A DNA stretch of 40,850 nt from an uncultured Veillonella sp. (lineage in GTDB: Bacteria; Bacillota; Negativicutes; Veillonellales; Veillonellaceae). Location of the stretch: NCBI GenBank assembly GCA_900544365.1, contig UQVF01000011.1, positions 1 through 40,850 on the forward strand. Reading direction: 5' to 3'. Positions 1 through 8,911 of this stretch are shown here, in pieces. Numbering within the stretch: the stretch's first letter is position 1; each line of letters starts with the position of its first letter. Under the pieces are notes generated by a model. It worked only from the letters and a program-made list of their open reading frames with translations. It was not told where the DNA came from and did not search any database. The translations under genes were made by a program, and so were the position numbers.

Positions 1-24
1 TCTATAGTATATTCTATAGTATAT
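1..24. repeat. 12-bp direct repeat, two copies
   Basis: The 12-mer tctatagtatat occurs twice in tandem at the very start of the window. It is AT-rich and short. No gene is visible between here and the terminator at 105. Confidence 0.5.
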
Positions 25-100
25 TCTCAGAAATTCTCCCATAGTTTTGAGATAACCAAATAGACATCTGCCACTCATCTAATATGAATAGAAACAATAC

Positions 101-138
101 AAAACCCCCGACTTTCACAATTATGTGAAAGCCGAGGG
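101..138 (-). terminator. Rho-independent terminator of the gal/mgl operon
   Basis: A 14-bp stem (105-118 with 125-138, one T-G type mismatch) with a 6-nt loop is followed on the minus strand by a short T run (104-101). It lies 20 nt after the mglC stop codon and closes the leftward operon. Confidence 0.85.
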
Positions 139-158
139 CTAATCATTTCGCTATTTAA

Positions 159-1166
159 TTATTTACGAGCCATAGATTTACGTACGTCGAAAGCAACCGC
201 TACAACAATGATTAAACCTTTAATAATTAATTGCCAGTATGGTCCCATACCAACGAATGTTAAACCATAGTTAATAACTGTAAAAATCAGTACACCAGCG
301 ATGATACCAGGTACAGTACCGATACCTCCAGTGATGGATACACCACCTACAACAGATGCAGCGATAGCATCTAACTCATACATGTTACCATAGTTATTGG
401 TAGCACCACCCGTACGAGCAGCTTCTAAGATACCGCCTACGCCATATAAGGCACCAGCGATAACATAGATAATCACCAATGTTACTGCTACATTGATACC
501 AGATACCACAGCCGCTTGTGGATTACCACCGATGGCAAACATGTTTTTACCAAGAATCGTTTTGTTATATACCACATACATGATTAAGGAAATGATAGCG
601 GCGATAATAACGATGTACGGAATCGTCATAAACCCTAAGTCTAAAGAACCTGTACCAATTTGTGTAAATTCAGGACGTAAACCACCAATTGGTTGGGAGT
701 TATTTGGTTCCATATCAAAATACAAGGAACAAATACCATAAGTAATAACCATAGTACCTAATGTGGAAATAAATGGTACGATTTTTAAATAGGCTACAAT
801 CAAACCAGATACTAATCCGATAATAGCCCCCACCACGATAGCAATCACGATTGGCAGAATCAATGGTAGTTCTGGTAAATGTTCAAAGAACGGACGTGGA
901 TAATCTGGCAACTGTGTTAAGGATGCTGATACCACAGCAGTCAAACCAACCACACGCCCTGCAGATAAGTCACAACCGGCAGTAATCAAAATCATAGCAG
1001 AACCTAATGCAATGATAATACGTGGGGAAGACTGAATTAAAATGTCACGAAAACTTGTGACGGATAAAAAGTTTGGGCTATACATAGAAATAGCCGCTAC
1101 TAGTACTACTAGTACTAAATAGATAATATTTTGGGAAAGAAACTTTCCTAACTTACCTTGGCTCAT
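159..1166 (-). CDS. mglC: Galactose/methyl-galactoside ABC transporter permease MglC
   Basis: This is the membrane subunit of a type I sugar ABC importer (BPD_transp_2 family, like RbsC/MglC). It forms the channel through which MglB-delivered galactose or methyl-galactoside enters the cytoplasm. The 335 residues match the usual MglC length (about 336). The protein is a chain of hydrophobic segments with the family-typical loop GLVSGLIVAYLKIVPFISTL near residue 120 and GGNPQAAVVSGI near 215. The ATG has GGAGG 7 nt upstream, and the mglA stop is 10 nt away, so translation is likely coupled. It is the last gene of the gal/mgl operon and is followed by a terminator. Galactose is preferred over ribose because of the galT/galK neighbours and the MglB-type binding protein; the permease alone cannot decide this. 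Confidence 0.93.
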   Translation of the reverse strand: MSQGKLGKFLSQNIIYLVLVVLVAAISMYSPNFLSVTSFRDILIQSSPRIIIALGSAMILITAGCDLSAGRVVGLTAVVSASLTQLPDYPRPFFEHLPELPLILPIVIAIVVGAIIGLVSGLIVAYLKIVPFISTLGTMVITYGICSLYFDMEPNNSQPIGGLRPEFTQIGTGSLDLGFMTIPYIVIIAAIISLIMYVVYNKTILGKNMFAIGGNPQAAVVSGINVAVTLVIIYVIAGALYGVGGILEAARTGGATNNYGNMYELDAIAASVVGGVSITGGIGTVPGIIAGVLIFTVINYGLTFVGMGPYWQLIIKGLIIVVAVAFDVRKSMARK

Positions 1167-1176
1167 ACGATACCTC

Positions 1177-2688
1177 CTAGACTAAACCAGCCGTAGCTAG
1201 TTCCATTATTTTTTCTTCTGTCGCTTCATGAGCATCTAAAATCCCGCTCATATAACCATTACTCATTACCATGACACGGTCACTCATACCTAATAACTCT
1301 GGCATTTCTGAGGAAATCATAATAATACTTTTTCCCGCGCTAGCTAGTTCATTGATAATAGAGTAAATCTCATATTTAGCACCTACGTCAATGCCTCGTG
1401 TTGGCTCATCTAACAATAGGATTTCTGGATTTGTATTTAACCAACGAGCAATCAATACTTTTTGTTGATTACCACCAGAAAGACTCTGAATTTTCGTCTC
1501 AGTAGAAGGTGTTTTCACTCGTAAAGAAGCAACGCCTTCTTTTGTATCATCTAAGCGTTTTACATCATTTAATATTTTAAACTTATTTTCATATTTAGGT
1601 AATGCTGCCATTGTTGTATTATCTACAATAGTAAGCATTGGGAAAATCCCTGTCGCACGTCTTTCTTCTGTAAGTAATGCCATACCCAATTTTTTAGCAT
1701 CTCTCGGGTGACGAATGCGTACTTCTTTATCATGCATATAAATCTTACCAGATTCAATGCCTCGAAGACCAAATAAAGCCTCAATAACCTCTGTACGCTG
1801 CGCACCTACCAATCCACCAACACCAAGAACCTCGCCTTTACGTAAGGAAAAGCTCACATTTTTGAAGGAGTGCGGATTTACAGATGTTAAGTTTTCTACA
1901 CGTAATACTTCTTCTGTTGGAGTATTTGTTTTCTCTGGGAATAACTGTGTCATTTCGCGACCTACCATTCGTTGAATAATTAGGTCTGTAGTTAATTCAT
2001 CCGCATGCCAAGTGCCTATATATTGACCATCACGCATAATCGTTACTTCATCAGATATGCGTAGGATTTCTTCCATCTTATGAGAAATATAAATGATTGC
2101 AACTCCTTTTTTACGTAAGGAGTTAATAATTTTAAATAGATGTTCTACTTCATCACTGGTAAGAGAAGAAGTTGGCTCATCCATAACGATAATTCGTGCT
2201 TGATGCGAAACTGCTTTAGCAATCTCAATATTTTGTAATTTAGATACTGATAAATCACCAGCTAATTGTTCAGGATCGATATCTACGTCGATTTCATTAA
2301 ACAATGCCAATGTATCTTCCTTCATTTTTTTATGATCCACAAATGTGAAAGGACCAATTTTCTTTGTTGGAAAGCGACCTAACCATAGGTTTTCCATTAC
2401 ATTACGTTGCAATACTGGGTATAGCTCTTGATGAATCATAGAAATTCCAAGTCCAAGAGCTTTCCGAGAATCCGTCATTTCTACAACTTCATCATCGATG
2501 ACAATATCACCTTGATCTGGCTTATAAATACCGAACAGGCATTTCATAAGAGTAGACTTTCCAGCGCCATTTTCTCCCATTAGAGCATGTACGGTGCCTG
2601 GTCGGACTTTGAAAGTGACATTATCCAAGGCCTTTACGCCAGGAAATTCCTTCGTAATTTGGCGCATTTCTAATATGTACTCGCCCAT
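1177..2688 (-). CDS. mglA: Galactose/methyl-galactoside ABC transporter ATPase MglA
   Basis: A double-domain ATPase that powers sugar import with MglB and MglC; 503 residues, near the usual 506. Domain 1 has Walker A GENGAGKST (about residues 38-46), a weak signature LSVSKLQ and Walker B VMDEPTSS. Domain 2 has a degenerate Walker A (GLVGAQRTEV), signature LSGGNQQK and Walker B LLLDEPTRGID. This asymmetry, with one intact and one degenerate site, is normal for MglA/RbsA/XylG. The start ATG follows a GGAGGAAA-type ribosome site. It lies between mglB (after a hairpin) and mglC (10-nt gap). E. coli MglA has a similarly altered first signature, so that is not a defect. Confidence 0.94.
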   Translation of the reverse strand: MGEYILEMRQITKEFPGVKALDNVTFKVRPGTVHALMGENGAGKSTLMKCLFGIYKPDQGDIVIDDEVVEMTDSRKALGLGISMIHQELYPVLQRNVMENLWLGRFPTKKIGPFTFVDHKKMKEDTLALFNEIDVDIDPEQLAGDLSVSKLQNIEIAKAVSHQARIIVMDEPTSSLTSDEVEHLFKIINSLRKKGVAIIYISHKMEEILRISDEVTIMRDGQYIGTWHADELTTDLIIQRMVGREMTQLFPEKTNTPTEEVLRVENLTSVNPHSFKNVSFSLRKGEVLGVGGLVGAQRTEVIEALFGLRGIESGKIYMHDKEVRIRHPRDAKKLGMALLTEERRATGIFPMLTIVDNTTMAALPKYENKFKILNDVKRLDDTKEGVASLRVKTPSTETKIQSLSGGNQQKVLIARWLNTNPEILLLDEPTRGIDVGAKYEIYSIINELASAGKSIIMISSEMPELLGMSDRVMVMSNGYMSGILDAHEATEEKIMELATAGLV

Positions 2689-2716
2689 ACATTTTCCTCC
2701 TATTAATCAGACAATA

Positions 2717-2736
2717 AAGGGGGCGAATGCCCCCTT
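2717..2736 (-). terminator. Intercistronic GC hairpin between mglB and mglA
   Basis: A perfect 8-bp stem, aagggggc/gccccctt, with a 4-nt loop lies in the 59-nt gap after the mglB stop. No strong T run follows. Such hairpins after a binding-protein gene usually protect the upstream mRNA and let only part of the transcripts continue, which gives more binding protein than ATPase. That role is inference. Confidence 0.7.
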
Positions 2737-2747
2737 ACTGCATTTTC

Positions 2748-3782
2748 CTATCTGTCACCTAAAATTTTATCCGCATTTTCTTTTGTTACGATTTCATAAG
2801 GTATCCAAATATATTTACCATCAACAATTTCAAAACCTACATTGTCTTTATTAGGTGTTTCGCCTTTTGCTAATACATAAGAAAGATTGAATACAGCTTG
2901 GCCTTGTTTTTTAGCATTATTTAATACTGTTCCAAGTAAAGTGCCGTCTTTTAATGCTTGTACTGCAGGAGTTGTTGCATCTACACCTACTACTGGAATG
3001 TATTTACCATTTGTAAAGTAACCAGCTGCTTTCAACGCTTCAATAGCACCTAATGCCATATCATCATTATTACTGATTACAGCATCAATTTTATCGCCAT
3101 AACGACTTAGGAAGGCTGCCATTTTTTCTTGGCCTTTAACACGATCCCACATACCTGTATCGCTTGCTAATTCTTCTACTTTCATTCCTTCTTTTTTAAG
3201 GGCTTCCACAGAGTATTGTGTACGAAGTACAGCATCTTGGTGACCTGGTTCGCCAGTAATCATAACATAATGGATAACTCCATCATTACTATGGTATGCT
3301 TCAGGATGTTTTTTGAAGTAATCTGCTAAGATTTTACCTTGCATTTCACCACTTTGTTCAGCTTTTGCACCTACATAATATACTTTATCCCATTTTGCCA
3401 TATCTTCTTTTAATGGCTCACGGTTCAAGAATACCAATGGAATATTAGCTGCTTTAGCTTTGTCAATGATAACACCTGCTGCTGTACGGTCAACTACGTT
3501 AACGCCGATTGCTTTATATTTCTTATTGATGAATAAGTCAATCTTTTCATTTTGTGTTGGTTGAGAGTTTTGGCTATCAACAATGTCCACTTTAGCTTTG
3601 TCTTTAGCAGCTTTATCAATTTCTGCACGTACGCCACTCATGAAAGTGTCATCAAATTTGTAAATAGCAACCCCTACTTGAGGTTTGTCACCGCTTGCTC
3701 CTTGATCGCTACCGCAACCACCTAACACAAGTGCACCTACTGCTGCTGATGCAAGCAACGCTGCTTTCCAAGATCGTTTCAT
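2748..3782 (-). CDS. mglB: Galactose/glucose-binding lipoprotein MglB
   Basis: The substrate-binding subunit of the Mgl importer (Peripla_BP_4 family). The N-terminus has a lipoprotein signal with lipobox LGGC (lipidated Cys at 23), so the mature protein is membrane-tethered and not freely periplasmic as in E. coli. The mature start GVAIYKFDDTFMSGVR and the segment VISNNDDMALGAIEALK are typical of galactose-binding proteins. GVNVVDRTAAGVII and FLNREP are also like MglB. Length is 344 residues. A ribosome site (aggagga) lies just upstream of the ATG. It is preceded by the ROK regulator with a 62-nt gap, and followed by a hairpin and then mglA. Sugar identity (galactose versus glucose) is inferred from context. 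Confidence 0.92.
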   Translation of the reverse strand: MKRSWKAALLASAAVGALVLGGCGSDQGASGDKPQVGVAIYKFDDTFMSGVRAEIDKAAKDKAKVDIVDSQNSQPTQNEKIDLFINKKYKAIGVNVVDRTAAGVIIDKAKAANIPLVFLNREPLKEDMAKWDKVYYVGAKAEQSGEMQGKILADYFKKHPEAYHSNDGVIHYVMITGEPGHQDAVLRTQYSVEALKKEGMKVEELASDTGMWDRVKGQEKMAAFLSRYGDKIDAVISNNDDMALGAIEALKAAGYFTNGKYIPVVGVDATTPAVQALKDGTLLGTVLNNAKKQGQAVFNLSYVLAKGETPNKDNVGFEIVDGKYIWIPYEIVTKENADKILGDR

Positions 3783-3844
3783 AATAATATCCTCCTTTTA
3801 GATATCCTATATACCCATAAGACTAGATTATCTAGTCGTGGTAC

Positions 3845-5008
3845 CTACCGTAACCAAGCTTCTTCAGCTCGTTTTGCGCTGACAATATCAATCATTCCTA
3901 ATAAGGTGTAATACGAACCATTGCCAGAGTATTCTATATTAATTGAATGCGTTTTATATGAGTTCCGTTCTAATACACGTCGTAAAATAGGGTCCATAAC
4001 ACCTACTGCATTACCCATAGCACTGCTTAAAATAATTCGCTCTGGATTAAATAAGTTCGCTATGTTAGCTAAGGCAATTCCCAAATAATGCCCTACTTGT
4101 GACAACGCTTCTAAACAGACTTCATCTCCTTCTACTGCGGCTTCATAAATTGGCTCTACTCGAAATGCTTTGTTAATCACTAGTGGATTATCTTGTACCG
4201 ATGTATATCGACCTTTTTCCATTTGTTCTAACACATAGGCATGAATTGATGTTTCTGAAGCAATATCTTCTAATCGCACTTCATTGCCATCTTCATCTAA
4301 TCGAATCACACCATATCCAATTTCACCAGCACTATCATTAAATCCGCGATAGAGTTCTCCATGATAAATTAAGGATATGCCCAGTCCGTAACTAAACTTC
4401 AGGACAATTAAATTATCCATTTCTTTACCACTACCATAATAATATTCGCCCGTTGATAGACAACGAACATCATTTTCTACATATACAGGCACATGAAACC
4501 GTTCTTCCAAGATATATTTAAAAGGTATATTATTCCACTTGCCATTTGGCGAATAAATGGAAATTCCTTTACTAGAGTCTACAGGCCCTCTTAACACTAA
4601 GCCTATGCTCTTAATCTGATAATCCATTTTAAAGATATCTTGAATACCACGATACATATGCTGCATAATCTCATCAGCACTACAACCTATGATTGTAGTT
4701 TCAGACTGATGCAAAATTTGCCGCCCCACTGTAACCACATAATACACAATGGTATGTGTCCTTACGTGCACAATCAGGTAGGTCTCTAAATCATGATTAA
4801 AGTCCAACAACATCGATGGTCGCCCTAACGCCGATCGTTCTTGACGATCCTCATAAACTAATCCTTTACGAATTAAGTTAGTACAGATATTAGTAACTGT
4901 GGGAGGGGTAATCTTTGTTTGTCTTGCAATCAACGCCTTGGATACGGGACCATGGCGTCTGATGTAATTCAAAATAATTTCATCATTGCTTATTTGTGGC
5001 TTTATCAT
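3845..5008 (-). CDS. ROK-family transcriptional regulator of the gal/mgl locus
   Basis: A DNA-binding regulator of the ROK (repressor, ORF, kinase) family, probably controlling this operon in response to galactose or a derivative. The first 60 residues form a winged helix (ILNYIRRHGPVSKALIARQT, then TPPTVTNICTNLIRKGLVYE). The rest is a sugar-kinase-like fold with ENDVRCLSTGEYYYGSG. I chose the ATG at 5008 because AAAGGAG lies 7 nt upstream and the HTH begins directly after; a longer reading to 5077 would add a hydrophobic stretch overlapping galK. The galK stop is 13 nt upstream. The zinc-binding CxCGxxGC motif of most ROK proteins is absent: after GEIGY (usually GEIGH) the sequence reads GVIRLDEDGNEVRLEDIASE. 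Length is 387 residues. Confidence 0.88.
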   Translation of the reverse strand: MIKPQISNDEIILNYIRRHGPVSKALIARQTKITPPTVTNICTNLIRKGLVYEDRQERSALGRPSMLLDFNHDLETYLIVHVRTHTIVYYVVTVGRQILHQSETTIIGCSADEIMQHMYRGIQDIFKMDYQIKSIGLVLRGPVDSSKGISIYSPNGKWNNIPFKYILEERFHVPVYVENDVRCLSTGEYYYGSGKEMDNLIVLKFSYGLGISLIYHGELYRGFNDSAGEIGYGVIRLDEDGNEVRLEDIASETSIHAYVLEQMEKGRYTSVQDNPLVINKAFRVEPIYEAAVEGDEVCLEALSQVGHYLGIALANIANLFNPERIILSSAMGNAVGVMDPILRRVLERNSYKTHSINIEYSGNGSYYTLLGMIDIVSAKRAEEAWLR

Positions 5009-5021
5009 GATTCTATCTCCT

Positions 5022-6176
5022 TTACAGCGAATACACCCCGTCACCAATATCAGCAATATAAAGACTAGGGGTAACACCTATTTGTTTCTCGTACTCTTCC
5101 GGAATAGCTCTCATAAAAGCCTCAATATGCTCATCTTTTACAAGGGCAATCGCACAACCGCCAAAACCTGCACCTGTCATACGGGATGCAATACATCCTT
5201 CTTGAGATCGTGCTAAATCAACAATCGTGTCAAGCTCTTTACCAGTGACTTCAAAATCAACCTGCAAAGATCTATGGGACTCATTCAAGCAATGTGCAAT
5301 ACCTGTTAAATCTGCATTTTCCAAAGCTTCCATAAAGTCTAGTACACGTAAATTTTCAGTAATTACATGACGCGCTCTACGTACTAACACATCATCAGAA
5401 ATATATTGTAAATCATCTAATGTAGCTAATGCCAAACCAGAGATATCTTTATGTTTACGAATAATTTCATGAGCCGCATCACATTCGCCTTTCCGCTCAT
5501 TGAACTTAGAATCCACAAGACCTCTTTGTTTATTTGTATTCATAATGACAAGGGTATGTCCATGCCAATTCAATGGAACTAGTTTTCGTTCCATATTCGT
5601 GCAATCTAACAACACGCCATGCCCATCTTTACCATGTGCAATAGCATACATGTCCATAATACCTACTTTTACACCTACAAAGTGGTATTCTACATGCATG
5701 GCCATTTGGGCAAGTTCCGTGCGATCAATTGGTGTTAATCTCAACTCAGAAAGCAACATATACCCAGTTAAATCGAGCATACATGCAGAAGATGATAGCC
5801 CTGCACCAGCTGGTAAATTACCATTGAAGTATATATCCATACCTGGGACTTTGTGACCTTTATCTTTTAAGAATTGAATCACCCCTAATGGATAATTAGC
5901 CCAATCATGCTCTAAGTTATATTGCAATGGTTCATTCACATCTACCACTATTGTTTTTTCCATATTGTCAGAGTGCAAACGCACCTTGCTATCCTCGCGC
6001 AAGCGGATAGCTCCGTATATGCCCACTTTCAATGCCGCTGGGAACACATGACCACCATTATAGTCTTGATGCTCACCAATCACATTCACACGACCTGGAG
6101 CAAAATAACAATGCACATCTCCTGGACCTTCCCCAAAGAAAGACAGAAAACGCTGTTGTAATTCTTCTTTATTCAT
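5022..6176 (-). CDS. galK: Galactokinase GalK
   Basis: Phosphorylates galactose to galactose-1-phosphate with ATP, the first cytoplasmic step of the Leloir pathway. It is a GHMP kinase of 384 residues. The galactokinase signature GRVNVIGEHQDYNGG lies near residue 30, the ATP-binding LPAGAGLSSSACM near 130, and the C-terminal GHMP motif MTGAGFGGCAIALV near 340. The ATG at 6176 overlaps the end of galT by 8 nt. An upstream GTG at 6194 is possible but has no ribosome site. The next gene, the ROK regulator, starts 13 nt after the stop. Translational coupling with galT is likely. Confidence 0.95.
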   Translation of the reverse strand: MNKEELQQRFLSFFGEGPGDVHCYFAPGRVNVIGEHQDYNGGHVFPAALKVGIYGAIRLREDSKVRLHSDNMEKTIVVDVNEPLQYNLEHDWANYPLGVIQFLKDKGHKVPGMDIYFNGNLPAGAGLSSSACMLDLTGYMLLSELRLTPIDRTELAQMAMHVEYHFVGVKVGIMDMYAIAHGKDGHGVLLDCTNMERKLVPLNWHGHTLVIMNTNKQRGLVDSKFNERKGECDAAHEIIRKHKDISGLALATLDDLQYISDDVLVRRARHVITENLRVLDFMEALENADLTGIAHCLNESHRSLQVDFEVTGKELDTIVDLARSQEGCIASRMTGAGFGGCAIALVKDEHIEAFMRAIPEEYEKQIGVTPSLYIADIGDGVYSL

Positions 6177-7155
6177 TTTCTTGTTCAACCTCACTATATA
6201 GTTTGCGCAACTCCGGTGCTGTTTCTTCTACGGCACTCGTATTCGCTGCTGCCCATGCCCCCATTTCAGAGGATGCATAGTATTTAATTTTATTCGCTTC
6301 TCTAAAAGGCGGATAGAACTGAATATTAAAGTGATAATATTCTTCATGTCCTGCATATTCAGGGCTATTCACAGGATTTTGATGATATACCATCATATAT
6401 GGGAATGGCATATCGAATAAACGATCAAAGGCTTCTGTTAATGTTTTTAACATATGTGCCAAATCTTTAGTCTCTTTTTCTGTGCAATCTGTGATATAGT
6501 TCATATGACGTTTTGGCACTACAAACACACCATACGGATAATCTGTAAAGAATGGTATATACGCCAAGAAAGAGTCATTTTCTCCCACTATACGAACATC
6601 TTTTTCTTTCTCCACTTGATTCATTTTACAGAATAAGCATTCACCATGTTCATGATGGTGATCTTTCGCACTGTCTAACTCCACTTGTAATTTTTGTGGT
6701 ACAAAGGAATAGCCATACAATTGACCATGTGGATGTGGCATCGTAACACCTACCGCTTCGCCTTTATTTTCAAAAGGATAGATGTATTTGATTTTTTCAT
6801 CCTTTGCTAATTCGTTATGACGCTCTTTAATAAGGTTTAGCAATTTAACAATATGATCTTCCGATAATTCGTAAAATTTAGCAGTATGCTCTGGAGAATA
6901 TAAGATAACTTCACATTTTCCATAGTTTTCTTGACTTTTGTAAAAGTCATTACCATCCTCATAAGGAGCCTCTGGCATTTGTGTTAAGGCTGGAAAATCA
7001 TTATCATACTTCAACACATCATAGTCCACTGGGACTTTTTTGTTAATACCTGGGCAAAATGGGCACCAATCCTTTGGCATCGTTGGGCGTGCTTTACGGT
7101 TTGAAGCGACCATTGTCCAAGTCCGCAATAAAGGATTCCATCGTAATTCCGACAT
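6169..7155 (-). CDS. galT: Galactose-1-phosphate uridylyltransferase GalT
   Basis: Transfers UMP from UDP-glucose to galactose-1-phosphate, giving UDP-galactose and glucose-1-phosphate. It is a 328-residue HIT-superfamily enzyme of the class I type. The N-terminus has WNPLLRTWTMVASNRKARP and a zinc-type pair WCPFCPG. The catalytic motif is MPHPHGQLYGY near residue 155, and the C-terminal half has HEEYYHFNIQFYPPFR. The ATG has GGAGGT 6 nt upstream. It is the first gene of the operon and overlaps galK. There is no galE in the window, so UDP-galactose would have to be epimerised or used by an enzyme encoded elsewhere. Confidence 0.95.
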   Translation of the reverse strand: MSELRWNPLLRTWTMVASNRKARPTMPKDWCPFCPGINKKVPVDYDVLKYDNDFPALTQMPEAPYEDGNDFYKSQENYGKCEVILYSPEHTAKFYELSEDHIVKLLNLIKERHNELAKDEKIKYIYPFENKGEAVGVTMPHPHGQLYGYSFVPQKLQVELDSAKDHHHEHGECLFCKMNQVEKEKDVRIVGENDSFLAYIPFFTDYPYGVFVVPKRHMNYITDCTEKETKDLAHMLKTLTEAFDRLFDMPFPYMMVYHQNPVNSPEYAGHEEYYHFNIQFYPPFREANKIKYYASSEMGAWAAANTSAVEETAPELRKLYSEVEQENE

Positions 7156-7268
7156 GGAATACCTCCAATCTATAGCTATATCATATTAATAAATAAAGAT
7201 AATTTCTTATATAGTTCTATTCTTTCATATTTTAACATTTTTTTCAATACTTAATTAAATAATAAGTT

Positions 7269-7471
7269 ATATGATTTACTCATAATTTAATCTTTTTTCA
7301 TGTTTTTCCACTTTTTTGATATCCTATGATACAAAACAATGCCACATCCCCCTTCTCTCACTGCATTCTGAATGTTCGTTCAGGGGAATATGGCATTGTT
7401 TTTTCTTTATTTTGTCATATCAATATATATTTGAACTTCTATAATACGGACAAATTATGAGTAAATCATAT
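7269..7471. repeat. MITE-like element: 20-bp perfect terminal inverted repeats around an inner hairpin
   Basis: The 20-mer at 7269-7288 (atatgatttactcataattt) is the exact reverse complement of 7452-7471. Inside are a second inverted repeat (AAAACAATGCCA at 7333-7344 with TGGCATTGTTTT at 7391-7402, extended by CATCCCC/GGGGAAT) and a small central palindrome near 7369-7382. On the plus strand a T-rich run follows the inner stem. The nested symmetric layout, 203 bp with no coding capacity, fits a miniature inverted-repeat element. I saw no clear target-site duplication and no other copy in the window. It lies 113 bp upstream of galT and could supply terminator or regulatory function. Confidence 0.6.
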
Positions 7472-7766
7472 GGGGGCTTATTCAGAGGCGCTAGGGGCGA
7501 CAGCCAATGTAGTCTATCTACTATTATCTTTTCTTGTAAAGATAGCTAGTACTTAGCTCCGCTTTATTTCCCTTATAGCATAAGCAGTTGTCGTTACTAT
7601 GTCTATAAGACTTTACATATATCATACAAAGTACTTTTATATCTTGTGTTCGTCTTATGCGTATAGGTATAGGTATACATATATACTCTTTTACTAGTAT
7701 GACTAAATGTAATAGATACATGAAGAGCCCCTACCTATAAATAATCTTAGTAGAGACTATCCCTCA
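7472..7766. other. Intergenic region without a supported gene
   Basis: About 295 bp between the inverted-repeat element and the exonuclease stop. A 65-codon minus-strand reading frame (7524-7721) exists, but its composition is odd (repeated Ile-Pro and Arg-Ile) and no ribosome site precedes it. I see no gene here. Confidence 0.5.
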
Positions 7767-8387
7767 CTAGAAGAATGCATCCTGTGTGCCACTTTGTTTG
7801 ACTTCCATTTGGGCACGTCGTTCGTCGGTAATAAAGGAGTCTGGTTTCATATTGATCAAATGTAACAAGCCTCGCATGGAGTCCACTCCTTTTTCTTTGG
7901 CTGCTGCTATGGCTACTTTGGCACATACTTCTGAGTCGTCCAAAGCATTATGATGGTTAAATTTGATACCTAAAAATCCACCTAATGTATTTAAACGGTG
8001 ATTCACCAAATCGGGCCATACTTTTCGGGTAATACGGACGGTACAAGTATACTCTAGATCAGGCCATTCTATATTGTAATGATCCAAGGTTGCACGTAAT
8101 ACATCCATATCAAATTTTGCATTATGAGCCACCAGTAATTTACCTTTTAAATGATTATTATAAATAGCCGGCCACAATTGGTCAAAGGTAGGTTTATTTA
8201 AAACTTCTTCTGGTTGGATACCATGGATACCGATAAACTCTTGGTTAAACTGCATCACTGGGGGCTTGATTAAACTATAGCCACGTTTTGTAATTCGACC
8301 ATCTTCCACGGTTACTACCGCTAAGGAAATAGCACTATTCTTACTTTCATTAGCCGTTTCAAAATCTAAGGCCACAAAATTTAACAT
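7767..8387 (-). CDS. DEDDh 3'-5' exonuclease (DNA polymerase III epsilon-like)
   Basis: A nuclease of the RNase T/DnaQ fold that removes nucleotides from 3' ends using two metal ions. Exo I is FVALDFETA (D8, E10). Exo II is VAHNAKFDMDVL (D93). Exo III is HNALDDSEVCAKV (H146, D151), so all four acidic residues and the His are present. The 206 residues include about 180 of exonuclease domain plus a short tail ending TQDAFF. It stands alone as in many Firmicutes, where such proteins act in repair or RNA processing rather than as the replicative proofreader. The ATG is preceded by a GAGGA ribosome site. A terminator separates it from the upstream thiol protein gene. Confidence 0.9.
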   Translation of the reverse strand: MLNFVALDFETANESKNSAISLAVVTVEDGRITKRGYSLIKPPVMQFNQEFIGIHGIQPEEVLNKPTFDQLWPAIYNNHLKGKLLVAHNAKFDMDVLRATLDHYNIEWPDLEYTCTVRITRKVWPDLVNHRLNTLGGFLGIKFNHHNALDDSEVCAKVAIAAAKEKGVDSMRGLLHLINMKPDSFITDERRAQMEVKQSGTQDAFF

Positions 8388-8430
8388 ATATCCTCCTCAG
8401 GCAAACTAAAAATCTGCGACTATCTCAAGA

Positions 8431-8459
8431 AAAAAGCAGATGCATCCACAGCATCTGCT
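8431..8459 (-). terminator. Rho-independent terminator after the CPYC thiol protein
   Basis: A perfect 9-bp stem, agcagatgc (8435-8443) with gcatctgct (8451-8459), is followed on the minus strand by six T. It ends the upstream gene 37 nt after its stop. Confidence 0.9.
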
Positions 8460-8495
8460 CTTATTATATAGCATTTTCACTGAAAGTAAAATCGA

Positions 8496-8774
8496 TTATT
8501 GAATCGCTTTCTCGAACACGGCTTTGATTAAAGCTTTTGTTTGTTCGTAGCTTTCACCTGGTTGTGCTTCATATTGTTTGTCCAAATCAAACCATAAGTT
8601 TGGATAGTATTCGTAAGGATGTGTTTTGAACAATTCCACAGCATCTTGATCTTCTACCCAGTTAATTTTGATATCTTTGAAGGCAGGGTTTTCTGCTTGC
8701 AATTCTTCAATAGCACGGAACGCGTTAGCGCAATATGGACAATGATGTAAATGGAAACCTAAAATTTCTTTCAT
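8496..8774 (-). CDS. Small glutaredoxin/thioredoxin-fold protein with CPYC motif
   Basis: A 92-residue cytoplasmic protein with the start MKEILGFHLHHCPYCANAF. The C12-P-Y-C15 pair is the classical glutaredoxin active site. The following helix (RAIEELQAENP) and the later strand HPYEYYPNLWFDLDKQ fit a short thioredoxin fold, although the usual TVP cis-proline motif is replaced by YYPNLW. It probably reduces disulfides or passes electrons in thiol stress. The ATG is preceded by AAAGGAG with good spacing. It is a single-gene unit with its own terminator. Family placement is good; the partner is unknown. Confidence 0.82.
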   Translation of the reverse strand: MKEILGFHLHHCPYCANAFRAIEELQAENPAFKDIKINWVEDQDAVELFKTHPYEYYPNLWFDLDKQYEAQPGESYEQTKALIKAVFEKAIQ

Positions 8775-8911
8775 GGTATACTCCTTTCATAGAATCGATG
8801 TATTATATCGAATTTATTCAATTATAGAACTAGTATACCACAAGGAAATTCATGTTACAACTAAAACAGTGCAATCTATCCTTCCCTCTACAATGCGTCA
8901 GCTTTTTTATA

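Noticed and set aside
7524..7721. 65-codon minus-strand frame
   Set aside because: No ribosome site, odd low-complexity composition, and it lies in AT-rich DNA.
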